The notes under the pieces are model-generated. The model did no database searches. It worked only from the letters and a program-made list of their open reading frames with translations, and had not been told where the DNA came from. A program made the position numbers and the translations under genes. A DNA stretch of 64,000 bases from contig CANJKZ010000142.1 of NCBI GenBank assembly GCA_947471745.1, positions 4,270,501 to 4,334,500 of the forward strand, in the 5' to 3' direction. The first letter of the stretch is position 1. Every line of letters begins with the position of its first letter. Shown one piece after another: positions 46,801 through 56,554 of the stretch. The DNA is from Closterium sp. Naga37s-1. Taxonomy: Eukaryota > Streptophyta > Zygnematophyceae > Desmidiales > Closteriaceae.

Positions 46801-49359
46801 TGCGGCGAGAGCGTCTCGAGTAGAGCAGGCTGCGGTGGCTGTCCAGCTCCAGTACCTCTAGTAGTGGTAGCTCTTGTACCTCCAGCACCAGAAGCACCTC
46901 TAGTACCTCCAGCTCCAGCACCTCCAGCACCAGCAGCAGCTCCAGTACCTCCCGCACCAGTAGTACCTCTAGTACCTCTAGTAGGACCTCCAGGCCTAGT
47001 AGCTCCAGTACCTCCAGAAGGACTCGCAGCACCCCCAGAGTCAGCACCCGAAGTCTCAGCACCCCCAGAGTCAGCACCCAAAGTCTCAGTACCCTCTGTC
47101 TCAGCACCCTCAGTCTCAGCACCCTCAGGCTCAGTACCCTCAGTCCCAGCACCCTCAGTCCCAGCACCCTCATGCTCAGTACCCTCAGTCCCAGCACCCT
47201 CAGTCCCAGCCCCCTCAGTCTCTGCTCCAGTGTCCACAGCAGTAGGCTGCAGAGGCGGCGAAGACGGCAGAGGTGGGAACCCGGGGGGGGTAGCCAGACG
47301 AGGAGAGCGGGCACCCCCAGACTCACCACCCCCAGCTCCAGCTCCTGTAGTCTCAGCTCCAGAGTCCACATCAGCAGGCTGCGGAGGCGGCGAAGACGGC
47401 CGTGGCGGGAAACCCGGGGGGGTCGCCAAGCGAGGAGTGTTGCGAGTGGTCGCCGTGTCGTCGACGACGGCGTCACCCCCCTCAGGTGAGTCAGAGGAGT
47501 CAGAAGAGATCTCAACTGGCTCATTCAAGGGGGGTGGGTCTACTTGGGACACACCTGAGGGAGCAGGACCCTGTGGGGGGAGGGGGTCTACCGGAAGGGG
47601 GACTGGTACCAGGAAGAGGGGTGCAAGGGGGACCGGGTGGCACGCGTGCGGGTGAAGTCGGTAGTAACAGACCGACTCGTCGAAGGTGACGTCCAGAGAG
47701 GACAGAGCACGACGCGAGGCAGGGTGGTAGAACTGCCAGGGTGGAGCGACAGTGGGGAAGCCCAGGAAGACACAGCGGAGAGGACGAGGAGAAGCTTGCT
47801 CGCTTTGGTATCGCGAACAAGGGGGAGCGCGCCCCAGACCCGAAACGACGACACATCACCAGGCTGTCCTGTCCAACGAAGTGTGGGCGAGGTCTCTGGA
47901 GCAGAGACACGGGGCCAGAGGTTGAGCTGATGCGCGGCGTATCGGACCGCAAACGGCCACAGGAAATGGGGAGCAGCCGCATGGATCATGGAGGTACGAG
48001 CAACTTCCATGATCCGGCCAATGCGACGCTCAGCGATCCCATTTTGCTGTGGAGAGGCCGGAAGCGTGAACGACTGGGCGATGCCCTCATCCTGGCAGAA
48101 CGTCTCAAGGACGCCAGAAGAGAACTCACCACCCCTGTCAGAGTGCAGACGCAGGACTGGGAAGTCCTGCTGAAAGCGCTCGTGTAGCTGGAGACGAGTA
48201 GCACGGATCCAGGGGATCAAAACACCGCTGACGTCCGCCTTGCGACGAAGGGGAAGACTGTGGTGTAGCGTGTGTAGTCGTCAACAACCAGCAGGAAGTA
48301 GCGCTCCTGGTCCGTCCCACCGACGGGGGCCGGGCCCCACACGTCCAGGTGGAGAGTCTGCAGAGGAGCAGTGGTCGGAGGAAACTCGGAGGAGTGAGGA
48401 GCGGCGCGCTGCCGCCCCTCGACGCAAGGAAGGCACGGCGGCGCAAGTGAGCGTGGGAGGGGGGGCAGGGTCTCAGGGAGACCAGAGACCAGGAGCCGGG
48501 AGTGCATGCCGCGCAGACGCTGCAGGGAGGGGTAACCAAGACGGTGGTGCCAGCGCTGAGTCTCGTGCGTGAGTACTCTGCACGAGCAAGACGCAGCTAA
48601 CTGCCCTGACGCAAACGCTCGACTCGACGCAGCTACCTGGCCTGACTCAGCCACCTGTGCAGACGCAGTGGCCAGTGTGTACAGACTAGACCCTGGCTGT
48701 CAAGTGAACGTAGCCATGTTACGGCCAGTCCGGGAGCACGTACAGATTGCCACACACTGCCCTCCAGGAATAAAGGCATCAACCCAGACATCCTGAATGG
48801 CAGCGTTGCTCACCAAGTTTGTCGAGAACGTGGGGAGGTGGAGACCTGACAAAGAGCCGGAGGGGACTGCTGGACAAGGGAGGACCGTGGAGGCTCTCGC
48901 AACCACTGGGCCCCCAGAGGGGTCAGCCAGTGAGACTGGGACAGGTGTTGTGAGTGGTGTGACTGTGGTGCAATCACGGAAGAAGCAACGTGACGCGCCT
49001 GAGTCAAGCGTGAAAGTGTGCAAGACCTCAGCTGAGGCAGGACCTATGGTAGTAGACGCACTAGCACCTAGAGCGTCGGTAGACTCACGGGCACCTAGAG
49101 CTACAGCAGACTCACTAGCACCTGGAGCGGCAGCAGACTCACTAGCACCTGGAGTGGCAGCAAACTCACTAACACCTGGAGTGGCAGCAGACTCACTAAC
49201 ACCAAGAGCAGCAGTCCTAACAGAACGATAACCTCCACCACCAGGACGACCTCGCTGAATAACCCACTCACGAAGCTGCCGAGGGGTGGGGTCGTCCGGA
49301 AGAAGCAGTGCCCGCTGCTGTCCACCCCTGGCCGCAGCAACTGCTACGGAATTGGCCAT
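43857..49359 (-). pseudogene. Copia D protease-integrase-RT-RNase H, multiply frameshifted
   Basis: Order on minus: protease with LDSGAS (48700-49359); GAG-pre-integrase and start of the integrase core (HHRLGYPS, LHLDVWGP; 48217-48654); frameshift near 48230; LHSDRGGEF and PQQNGIAERR (47588-48220); frameshift near 47800; acidic pentapeptide-like repeats (EGAGT, EGAET) and a long Gly/Ala/Thr-rich linker; RT with WIFRVKRPSG and LHSLDFSTAFL (44940-47552); short deletion after YGLRQAP near 44950; YVVDL instead of YVDDL (44752-44997), losing a catalytic Asp; +1 shift near 44760; TAG at 44307-44309; RNase H to the stop at 43857. Confidence 0.9.
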
Positions 49360-49699
49360 GACAGACAGTGACGGTCAGGAGTAGGTCCAGCACCTCCAGC
49401 TCCTACAGCGCCAGCAGCACCTCCTGCACTCCCAGCAGCACCTCCTCCACTCCCAGTAGCACGAGTAGCAGCAGCAGCAGTAGTAACAGCAGCAGGGCGG
49501 TTCGGTGGGGCTGGGAGGCCTCACCTCCACCACTCCCAGCAGTACTCCCTCCAGCAGCAGCAGTAGACCGAGAAGCAGCAGTAGCAGGGCGGCTCGGGCA
49601 GCAGCAGCAGACCGAGCAGCAGCAGTAGACCGAGTAGCAGGGCGACTCGGGTTGGCGTGGGCGGCGCGGCTCGGGCTGGGCGGCGCGGCTCGGCAGAGC

Positions 49700-50400
49700 G
49701 CACGGGGCAGGACGCACGGGCTCCAGGGGCGATGTGCGGGCTGCAGGGGCGACGCGCGGGCTGCAAGGGCAGCTCGTACGGGCTGCAGTGGCGACGCGCG
49801 GCTCAGCAGGTCCACGCGCGAGCTGTAGGGGCGGCGCGAACGAGCCGCAGAGGCGGCGCGCGGGCTACAGAGGCGACGCGCGGGCTGCAGGGGTCGCGCG
49901 GACGGGCTGCAGAGGCGGCGCGCGGGCTCCAGGGGCGACGCACGGGCTGCAGGGGCCGTGCGGACAGGCTGCAGAGGATGTGCGCGGGCTGCAGGGGCGA
50001 CGCGCGGGCTGCAGGGGCCGCGCGGACGGGCTGCAGAGGCGACGCGCGGCTGCAGGGGCCGCGTGAACGGGCTGCAGGGGCAGCGTGAACGGGCTGCAGG
50101 GGCGACGTACGGGCTGCAGGAGCGACGTACGGGCTGCAGGGGCAGCGTGAACGGGCTGCAGGGGCAGCGTGAACGGGCTGCAGGGGCGACGTACGGGCTG
50201 CAGGAGCGATGTACGGGCTGCAAGGGCAGCGGGCGCGGGCCACAGGGGCAGGCGCGGCTGCAGGGGCAGCACGGTAGTAGGGGCGAGCACGGCTGCAGGG
50301 GCGGCACGGTCGTAGGGGCGAGCACGGCTGCAGGGGCAGCGCGGTCGCAGGGGCAGCGCACGGGCTGCAAGGGTCGCGACAGTGAGAGCTAGGGGCGCCA
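49700..50400 (-). repeat. 22-bp GC-rich tandem repeats in the copia D leader
   Basis: Plus-strand words of the type CGGGCTGCAGGGGC repeat about every 22 bp (cleanest at 50050-50230), with variants ending in GACGTA or AGCGTG. Frames through it are low-complexity Ala/Pro/Arg peptides. It occupies the place of leader and gag. Confidence 0.8.
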
Positions 50401-50484
50401 GCGCGCTGGCTACTGTGTAGGGCGTGGCGCTACCACTAGGCGGAACGGTGGGCCCATGTAGGAACGGTTCCTACTCTGATAACA

Positions 50485-50620
50485 TGTCAAGAATAGAACT
50501 AGGAGTGAATGATTGACCTAGGCAAGAGGTGAGTACAAGCAGGGGAAAGCTAACCCTAAAGTGTTGTACTCACTAAGGAGTGACCCTACTGTAGACTAGA
50601 GATACAATTGCAATTTGACA
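50485..50620 (-). repeat. Copia D 5' LTR (136 bp)
   Basis: Same as 43482-43617 with about four substitutions (97% identity). Confidence 0.92.
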
Positions 50621-50722
50621 GTTATAACCTTTCCGATCCACATAATTTGGGAGATTTCAGAGTTTCTGTTCTGCCTTGTACCTACACACAAGCGTGCATA
50701 CTGACCTTTCCAGCCGACGCAT
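50621..50722 (+). repeat. ~360-bp satellite, forward, last fragment
   Basis: About 100 bp from GTTATAACCTTTCCGATCC to the CCGACGCAT landmark. It is the right end of the satellite domain. Confidence 0.9.
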
Positions 50723-51868
50723 GTGACAATTGAGGCAAGCGCAAGGCTGGACGCGCAGGTGTTGCCACGGGAGAGGAGGACATGACCAAATCAAAGAGGT
50801 CTCCGAATCTGCCTGGTGGGGATGGGGTGGACGTGATGATGACAAGGATTATCCAACTGAGTTCGAGAATGCTGCCAGGGACAACGTTCACCTGTTTGAG
50901 TGTAACACGCAAGCCTGAACTTGGGCCGTACTCGCAGGCCTGTAGAGCAAGAGGGAGGCTGAGAAGGAGAAGGTGGAGCAAGAGGGGGGGGCTTTGTTAG
51001 GTGGTGGTGGAACATGTGCAATACCGTCACCCCCCGGATAAGCCCCCATGGGGGGGTATAATAAAACATGTTTTTCTAGGAGGTGGGCTTATAATGTAGC
51101 AAATTTATAATATGAAATTTACTGGTTTTGACATCAGAGTGTTCATCTCGTTCTTGCGATTTGAATCGAGTCAAAATTAGCGAGGGGTGTAAATGAAATC
51201 TCGCGTAAGTTGGCACGGATAGATTCCGTGCCAACACAAGAGTCAAAATGAGTCATGTGTTCCCCATGACAGGTCGTTCTGACTAGACGCGCGCGAAGTG
51301 AGTCGCGCGAGGGTGAAGGCCATCGAAATTCGGGACGCAAAATGTGTGTTTCGTTACAGATGTTTCATTAAAAATATAAAAAACAATACCGATAAAAGTG
51401 CTTATACTCTATAAGCCATCAGGGGTGCACTTATAATCGAGGACCGGATATAAGCGCCATATGCCAATTATACGGTAAGCGCCTGGCGCTTATCCTAGGG
51501 TGGCGCTTATACATTGATGTCAGAGCATACCTACCGTCTAATGGACAGAGCTCAAGGAACAATGCAATGCATGAAAGTGTAAGTGGTACCATTACAATTG
51601 ACCATGAAGTGGAACAAAAAATCCACAAATCACTTCATTAAAGGCTTTGCCAGCACGAAGGAAAACAAGGAAGTAACATCCAGTGTGTGCACTTCGGCTT
51701 TCATCTTCTATGCCTCCCCCTCCCCTGCCTCTCACCACCTGCCCTAATGGATTCTGGAAGAAGAGCGAGCGAACCTTGCACAAAACATTAACTCCTTTGC
51801 TAGAACAGCTTATGTTAGCTCTTTTCTCCCTATACAAGACTCTGGTCTGGTTGCCCTGGACTGGCAGG
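50723..51868. other. Intergenic region downstream of GLX2
   Basis: No convincing gene. It holds a GGATAAGCCCCCATGGGGG-like hairpin near 51037 and several CTTATA/GCGCTTAT words (51080-51520) that may be an old inverted-repeat element without clear ends. The part next to 51868 should contain the GLX2 3' UTR. Confidence 0.5.
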
Positions 51869-54800
51869 TCAGAAAGCATCCTTGCGAGCTCGAATCTCTC
51901 CCATCACATCTTCAGGCGCCTCTCTGCCTGTCACCGTCTGGAACAAACAAACAAGCACACAACGCAGTAGCAACACAGGGAGCACATGTGAATACCGGTA
52001 ACACAAGAAACACAGGTTCGTGACATTATCGAACCATGTCTGTGCGGCCCGAGAGAGCCTGAGCAGCACAGCACTCCGAGGCAAGGACTTCCCCGATGCA
52101 GGCGAGGAAGATCCTGGAGGTGAGGCAAGATATTTCCCAGAGGCTCGCCTCTGAGGCAAGGGCGGGAACGCAGCAGCATGCTGCTGCAAAGGACAGCACC
52201 CCCACTAGCAACCATGAGCGGGAGCAGGAGCATGGCGTACCTGCATGCTGGGCAGCTCCACGCGCATGAAGGGGTTGTACTTGAGCTCCTGCGCGAGCGA
52301 TTTTTGAGAATTCTCGCAAGTGACTCCCAATCACTGCCCTCATGGCCTACCATCGTTTGAGAATTCAAAAAAGTACCTGCATGCTGGGCAGCTCGACGCG
52401 CATGAAGGGGTTGTACTTGAGCTCCTGCGCGAGCGTGGAGGGCACGGTGGGCAGGCGGTTGCGGCGCCGCTCCATGGCCCACTCCATCTTCTCCTGCGCC
52501 GCTGGGTTGCTGGGCTCCAGAAACAGCGCGAACTGGAGGTTCTTCACTGTGTACTGGCAGGTACAGGGAGGGTGGGGGAAGCGGAGGACATAGAGAGCAG
52601 AGTTCCGAGACGTCTCAAAAGGCTAGAGAAACAGAGCAAACTTGAGGTTCTTCACCGTGTACTGGAAGGTTTAGAGGAGGTAAGGGAGGGAGGGTGCATA
52701 GGGAGCAATCTTTGTGAGGCCTGAGAAGTCTACGGATACAAAGGAGAGCTGAGGCTGTTTACCATGTACTGGAGGTGTAGGGAGAGTGGAGGAGGGCAGA
52801 GGGTCGGGACGAGGTGAGAGGGGCACAGGGAGCGGCAGAGAGAGGAAAGAGAGCAGAAGCAGGAAGACAAGTTCCCACATTTTCTGGGTGCTTTTGCAGC
52901 ATTCTCAGCTTTCCTGTTAGCCACAAAGAAACTTGCATGCACCCACCGCATGCGCCCACCGCATGCGCCCACTGGCCAGCCCAACGCATGAGGCATGCTG
53001 ACCTCATGGCCGCAGTAGACTTTGGTGGCGGGAGGCAGCATCTTGATGACCCGGCACAGCGAATAGTACATGTCTGCTGGGGTGCCCTCAAAGAACCGCC
53101 CGCACCCCCCCACGAACTGCAGTGGGCACAGGGGACATGCGGGGAGCAAGGCATGGGGAGGGCGGGGTTGGGGTGGGGAGGAGGTTCATGGTGATGGCAG
53201 TGGATGGGGATGTGGTTGGGTGCAGGTGCAAGCAAGAGTGGGGTGGGTGACGGAGCTGACATGCCTGTTGACACGCACATGGTGCAATGAAGGGTGTGCC
53301 TAGGGAAGGTTGTACAAAGAAATGGGTGGGCAGGTGCGTGTGAGTGCAAGTACGGGGAAGTGAGTAAGTGGGTGTGCGTACAAGGCAGTCCCCAGTGAAG
53401 AGAATTGGGTCGTGCTGGCCGTTGTTGGCTGTCACAAAGTAGCATATGTGGCCGTTGGTGTGCCTGCCGGTAGCAGGGAAGGGTTGGGTAGCAGGGAAGG
53501 GTTGGGTGGGGGACCAGAAGGGAGAACGGGCTGGCGTGTGTGAGTCACAACACAAAGGGAACGGTGATGCGGGGAGAGGGTAGAGCAGGGCAATGCATGA
53601 CAGAACGCAACGAGATACACAGAGACGCAGACAGAAGAACAGGCACAGAACAGAACAACAGGAGACGAGAAACATGAGGAAGAAGAAATAGCAAAGGAAG
53701 AAGAGGAGAAGCGGAGTGCACAGGGGCCACCCACCCGGGGGTGTGCAGAGCCTTGATGGTCATGGTTTCATCCCCTAGTTGGAAGCAGTCGCCGTGCTTG
53801 AGCTCGTTGGTGCATGCGGGGATGGTGTCCATGCTCCCCCCGTACACCAGCACACTTGGTAACATCCGCTTCACCTCCTCGTTGCCCCCCGCGTGGTCCC
53901 TGGTGAGGGAGTGTCGAGTGGGGGAGAGAGCACACGCGCACACGGGGGCGTGGGAGTGCCGAGTGGGGGAGAGGGGAAAGGGAGAGGAGGGATGGCAAGG
54001 GGGGAAGAGAGAAAGAAGGGGCGAAGGAGAAGGGGGAGGACGGAGGGGGTAGAGGAGGGAATGGGGAAAGGAAGAAAACCGGGGAGGGGTTGCGAAGAGA
54101 AAAGCAGGGGAGGTGAAGAATGGGTTGGGACAAGGTCCAATAACAGTCACGGCAATGAGCAACAACAAGGGGAGCATGGAGTGTGGCACAGCTTGGGTGG
54201 GGAGTATGGGGATGGAATGCAGTGGGGAGGAAGGGATTTCTGTGACTTCCAACGCCCATGTTATGATGCCAGCAGCTTTTGATTCTCCTGCAGTCAGCCC
54301 ATTGCGTTCTCCTGCCCATTTCTTCCACCCGTCAACTGCCAGTCTCCCCACCCGCGTGCTCCTCCGCCCCCAGCCCCCCTCCCCGCACCAGTGATGGTGC
54401 ATGGTGAGCACGGTAGCAACGTTGAGCCCTTGTGCCGCGCCACATTCATCACCAACACAGGGGTGTTTGAAGTCGACCCAAAACACTTTCCCCACGCACC
54501 TGTGGTGGTGCGTGGTGAGCACGGCGACCACGTTGAGCCCCTTGTGCTTTGCGGCGTTCATCACCAGCACCGGATCCGCTGGGTCCACCGCCGCCGCCTC
54601 CTTGCTCTGCTCGTCGTACAGCCTGCGCGCGCGCGGGAAGGGGAGGGGGACGGTTGCGCGGACGAGGGGGTCGGTGGGGCGGGGGATGGGGGGAAAGGGA
54701 GGGGGGACGAGGGGGGTGGGTGAGGGGGGGAATGAGAGAAGGGTTCGAGAAGGTATAGTGACGCGGAAAACGGGAGGGGTATTTGTCGGTGTGCGCTTAT

Positions 54801-55101
54801 TGAAAAACCGAGCTCCGGAAATGGACGAGCGCGAAACGGCAAGGTCACGGTGCAACGAGCAGCGGCGGAGAGAGAACAGAAGGAGATACGCAGGAGAGGA
54901 TGCAGAGGACAGTGGAGAGTCATTTGTGCTGTTTGAAAGCATAGCGTGTAGCACGTTTGAAATGTATGGTGCATAGTGTGTCGGACTCTCTGCCCTGTCG
55001 AACGTGGATATTGTGTGGGAAGAGATGGGTGGATGGGCGGTGGTCTGGGCTTACAGATATGCGTAGTTGTCCTGCAGGACTGGCACGATCATGACCTTCA
55101 T
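51869..55101 (-). CDS. GLX2: Hydroxyacylglutathione hydrolase (glyoxalase II), seven exons
   Basis: Hydrolyses S-lactoylglutathione to D-lactate and glutathione, the second step of methylglyoxal detoxification. Exons (minus): 55101-55055, 54622-54500, 53899-53735, 53463-53382, 53116-53003, 52553-52377 and 51937-51869; all introns GT-AG, phases consistent. Length 258 residues, as for plant cytosolic GLX2. It starts [15 protein letters not shown] with no transit peptide. Metal ligands: THHHRDH (His54, His56, Asp58, His59), TPGHTNGH (His113), FTGD (Asp137) and YCGHE (His176). C-terminal RARKD gives the substrate-binding Arg and Lys. Arg57 replaces the usual Trp of HHHWDH. Introns 2, 5 and 6 contain copies of exon pieces. 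Copia E lies just upstream. Exon boundaries were derived by eye. Confidence 0.93.
52237..52299 (-). pseudogene. Duplicated end of GLX2 exon 6 in intron 6
   Basis: 63 bp nearly identical (one mismatch) to 52373-52435. It encodes [17 protein letters not shown] followed by a GT donor (GTACGCC). No acceptor of its own is seen, so it may act only as a decoy donor. Confidence 0.85.
52622..52775 (-). pseudogene. Two degenerate copies of the GLX2 exon 6 start in intron 5
   Basis: Minus-strand CCAG followed by TACACGGTGAAGAACCTCAA (near 52662) repeats the exon 6 acceptor and YTVKNL start, then hits a stop. A weaker copy (CCAGTACATGGTAAACAGCC) lies near 52770. Spacing is about 105 bp, so a local tandem duplication is likely. 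Confidence 0.75.
54388..54476 (-). pseudogene. Duplicated GLX2 exon 2 fragment in intron 2
   Basis: This 89-nt stretch resembles the last 89 nt of exon 2 (54588-54500), including [13 protein letters not shown] and a GT donor (GTGCGG) at the same place. Two compensating 1-nt shifts disturb its first half and no acceptor is evident. Its donor would give HHHWDH, the family-typical motif, whereas exon 2 gives HHHRDH. Confidence 0.8.
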
Positions 55102-55327
55102 GGCGACTCGCTGCACACGGAAACGGCACCGACGCTACGACGCGGATTAGAGGAGACGATTCGTAGAGTATGCGAGGACTGCGAGGGAAGAGACGATAAG
55201 GTCCGGGGGGCTTCCCCACCCACGAGGAAATGACACGGCGAGGTGATTGGGATACGGAAGAAGGAAAGAGAGGGGGAAAGGCGCTATGAGCGCGCACCTG
55301 CGATGACGGAGCGGAGGTAGAGCTAGG
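55102..55327 (-). promoter_or_regulatory. GLX2 5' flank, cut by copia E
   Basis: 226 bp between the GLX2 ATG and the copia E TSD (CTAGG, 55323-55327). The original upstream DNA continues after 61939. No TATA box is recognised. The window gives no transcription start. Confidence 0.5.
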
Positions 55328-55828
55328 TGTTGGAGAATCGAGTTTCTGCCGCCCCAGCCCTTTGCACACAAGCAGCAGCAAGGGGGAATGTCGGCGATGA
55401 ATCAGAGCTTCGGGAAGTACTTCGAAAGTTCCACCACCAATCAGATTTCAGCCGAAGACTCGATATAGTTCAAAGCTGCCTTCAAACCGAAGTGTTGGCA
55501 GTTTCTACAGGTTTCTACACATCAGAATCAGCTATAACAGAAATATCCAGAGTTTTCTTATTCATGCACCTCATGTGGCACTCAAAGTCACTCAAGGTCC
55601 ATCCAATCTAGATTGTGCCCAAGTTACCAGGGAAGTTACATTTTCTATCAGCCTAGTTTGAGCTTTCAATCTGTCTTGTTTGTGATGCCTAGAGTTGTGC
55701 TTTAGTGGGCTTGTTAATCTTGAACATAGTGAAGTTTTACCTCATCCAGTCAATTCCAGCAGCCCTGCTAAGACTTTCCAGCCAAGTTTCCAGCCCTCCA
55801 GTAGTCACAGCTACTCTGTTTTACAAGT
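55328..55828 (+). repeat. Copia E 5' LTR (501 bp)
   Basis: Runs from TGTTGGAGAATCG to TTTTACAAGT. The end is set by the adjacent primer site and by the TSD after the 3' copy, giving a TG...GT rather than TG...CA terminus. Confidence 0.9.
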
Positions 55829-55840
55829 TGGTATCAGAGC
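55829..55840 (+). promoter_or_regulatory. Primer binding site of copia E
   Basis: TGGTATCAGAGC directly after the 5' LTR, the usual plant copia site complementary to the 3' end of initiator methionine tRNA; it primes minus-strand DNA synthesis. Confidence 0.9.
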
Positions 55841-55894
55841 TTGTCGTTTCGATCAACCTAGCCCACCACGTTCCTATCCTAGCACCATACGAAC

Positions 55895-56515
55895 ATGGCG
55901 GGAGACAATCCATCTGGTCCTGCACTCCAGCCAGCCGGAGGAGCTTCAGAGTCAACATCAGCAGCTACTGGATTAGTGGAAGCAGTTGCACCAGGCAGTC
56001 CTTCAACAACATACTCACCACTCACCTCCTTCATGCCTAAGCTTCACCTCCCCAAGTTCAACGGCAAAGATTTTCCAACATGGGCAACTCAGTTTGAGCT
56101 CACTGCATCCCTTCTGGATCTGTGGCCTTACTACACTGGAGAAGCAGCCAAACCAGCAGCAGATGCTTCAGAAGCTGAAAAACGACTTTACGAACGACGC
56201 AACAAGGAGGCCTTCCTCTACCTACTCAATAGCATTCACGAGCAGCAGTTGAAGTCGCTCCTGCCCTGTTCTACCAAGGCAAACAGTGCAGAGGAAGCAT
56301 GGAGCCGACTGAAGACTATGCACCAGTCAAAATCCGAGAGCAGCCAAGCCGAGATGTGGAGCCGCTTCATGAATCTGAAGATGGAAGAAGATGAATCAGC
56401 ACAAGCCTATCTACAACGAGCTGAAGCAATGCTGGAGGAAGCAGCAGCGATCGGCTTGGAGATTCCAGAGTCTCTTTTCAAGACCGTCATCCTCACCGGC
56501 CTTACACCGGAGTGA
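55895..56515 (+). CDS. Copia E gag, N-terminal part up to a TGA
   Basis: 206 residues from the first ATG after the primer site. They contain the copia gag region (LPKFNGKDFPTWATQFE, then helices with EEAWSRLKTMH and MEEDESAQAYLQR), which would form the particle core. The frame meets TGA at 56513-56515 after LTGLTPE and continues in the same frame into the pol reading frame. In related gag proteins a Trp is common at this place, so a TGG-to-TGA change is likely. Alternatively, readthrough at this stop would still give gag-pol. Confidence 0.85.
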   Translation: MAGDNPSGPALQPAGGASESTSAATGLVEAVAPGSPSTTYSPLTSFMPKLHLPKFNGKDFPTWATQFELTASLLDLWPYYTGEAAKPAADASEAEKRLYERRNKEAFLYLLNSIHEQQLKSLLPCSTKANSAEEAWSRLKTMHQSKSESSQAEMWSRFMNLKMEEDESAQAYLQRAEAMLEEAAAIGLEIPESLFKTVILTGLTPE

Positions 56516-56554
56516 GACACTTTCCGTGCAACACTACAAGCGCTCCCGCAGTCA

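Larger units (their letters stand above)
43482..50620 (-). mobile_element. Copia D, full length between LTRs but decayed, minus strand
   Basis: A 7.1-kb element with 136-bp LTRs (about 4 differences) and TSD GTTAT (43477-43481 and 50621-50625). It sits in forward-orientation satellite (ACAACACTTTGGTTAT before, GTTATAACCTTTCCG after). On minus: primer site TGTTATCAGAGTAGG, tandem-repeat leader, protease, integrase, RT, RNase H and PPT. No gag was found between leader and protease. Several frameshifts, one stop and a mutated RT active site make it inactive. Confidence 0.92.

Noticed and set aside
49375..50370. 331-codon frame on minus in the copia D leader as a possible gag
   Set aside because: It is a translation of the 22-bp tandem repeat with no gag-like motif.
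51030..51520. Possible inverted-repeat element with GCGCTTAT and ATAAGC words
   Set aside because: Several short complementary words occur, but no consistent terminal repeats or TSD could be placed.
53545..54954. 469-codon frame on minus as one protein
   Set aside because: It reads through GLX2 exons 2 and 3 and introns; the exon structure with GT-AG borders and conserved motifs explains it better.
55327..55611. Frame of 94 codons in the copia E LTR (repeated at 61403-61717)
   Set aside because: It lies in both LTRs and resembles no known protein; chance frame.
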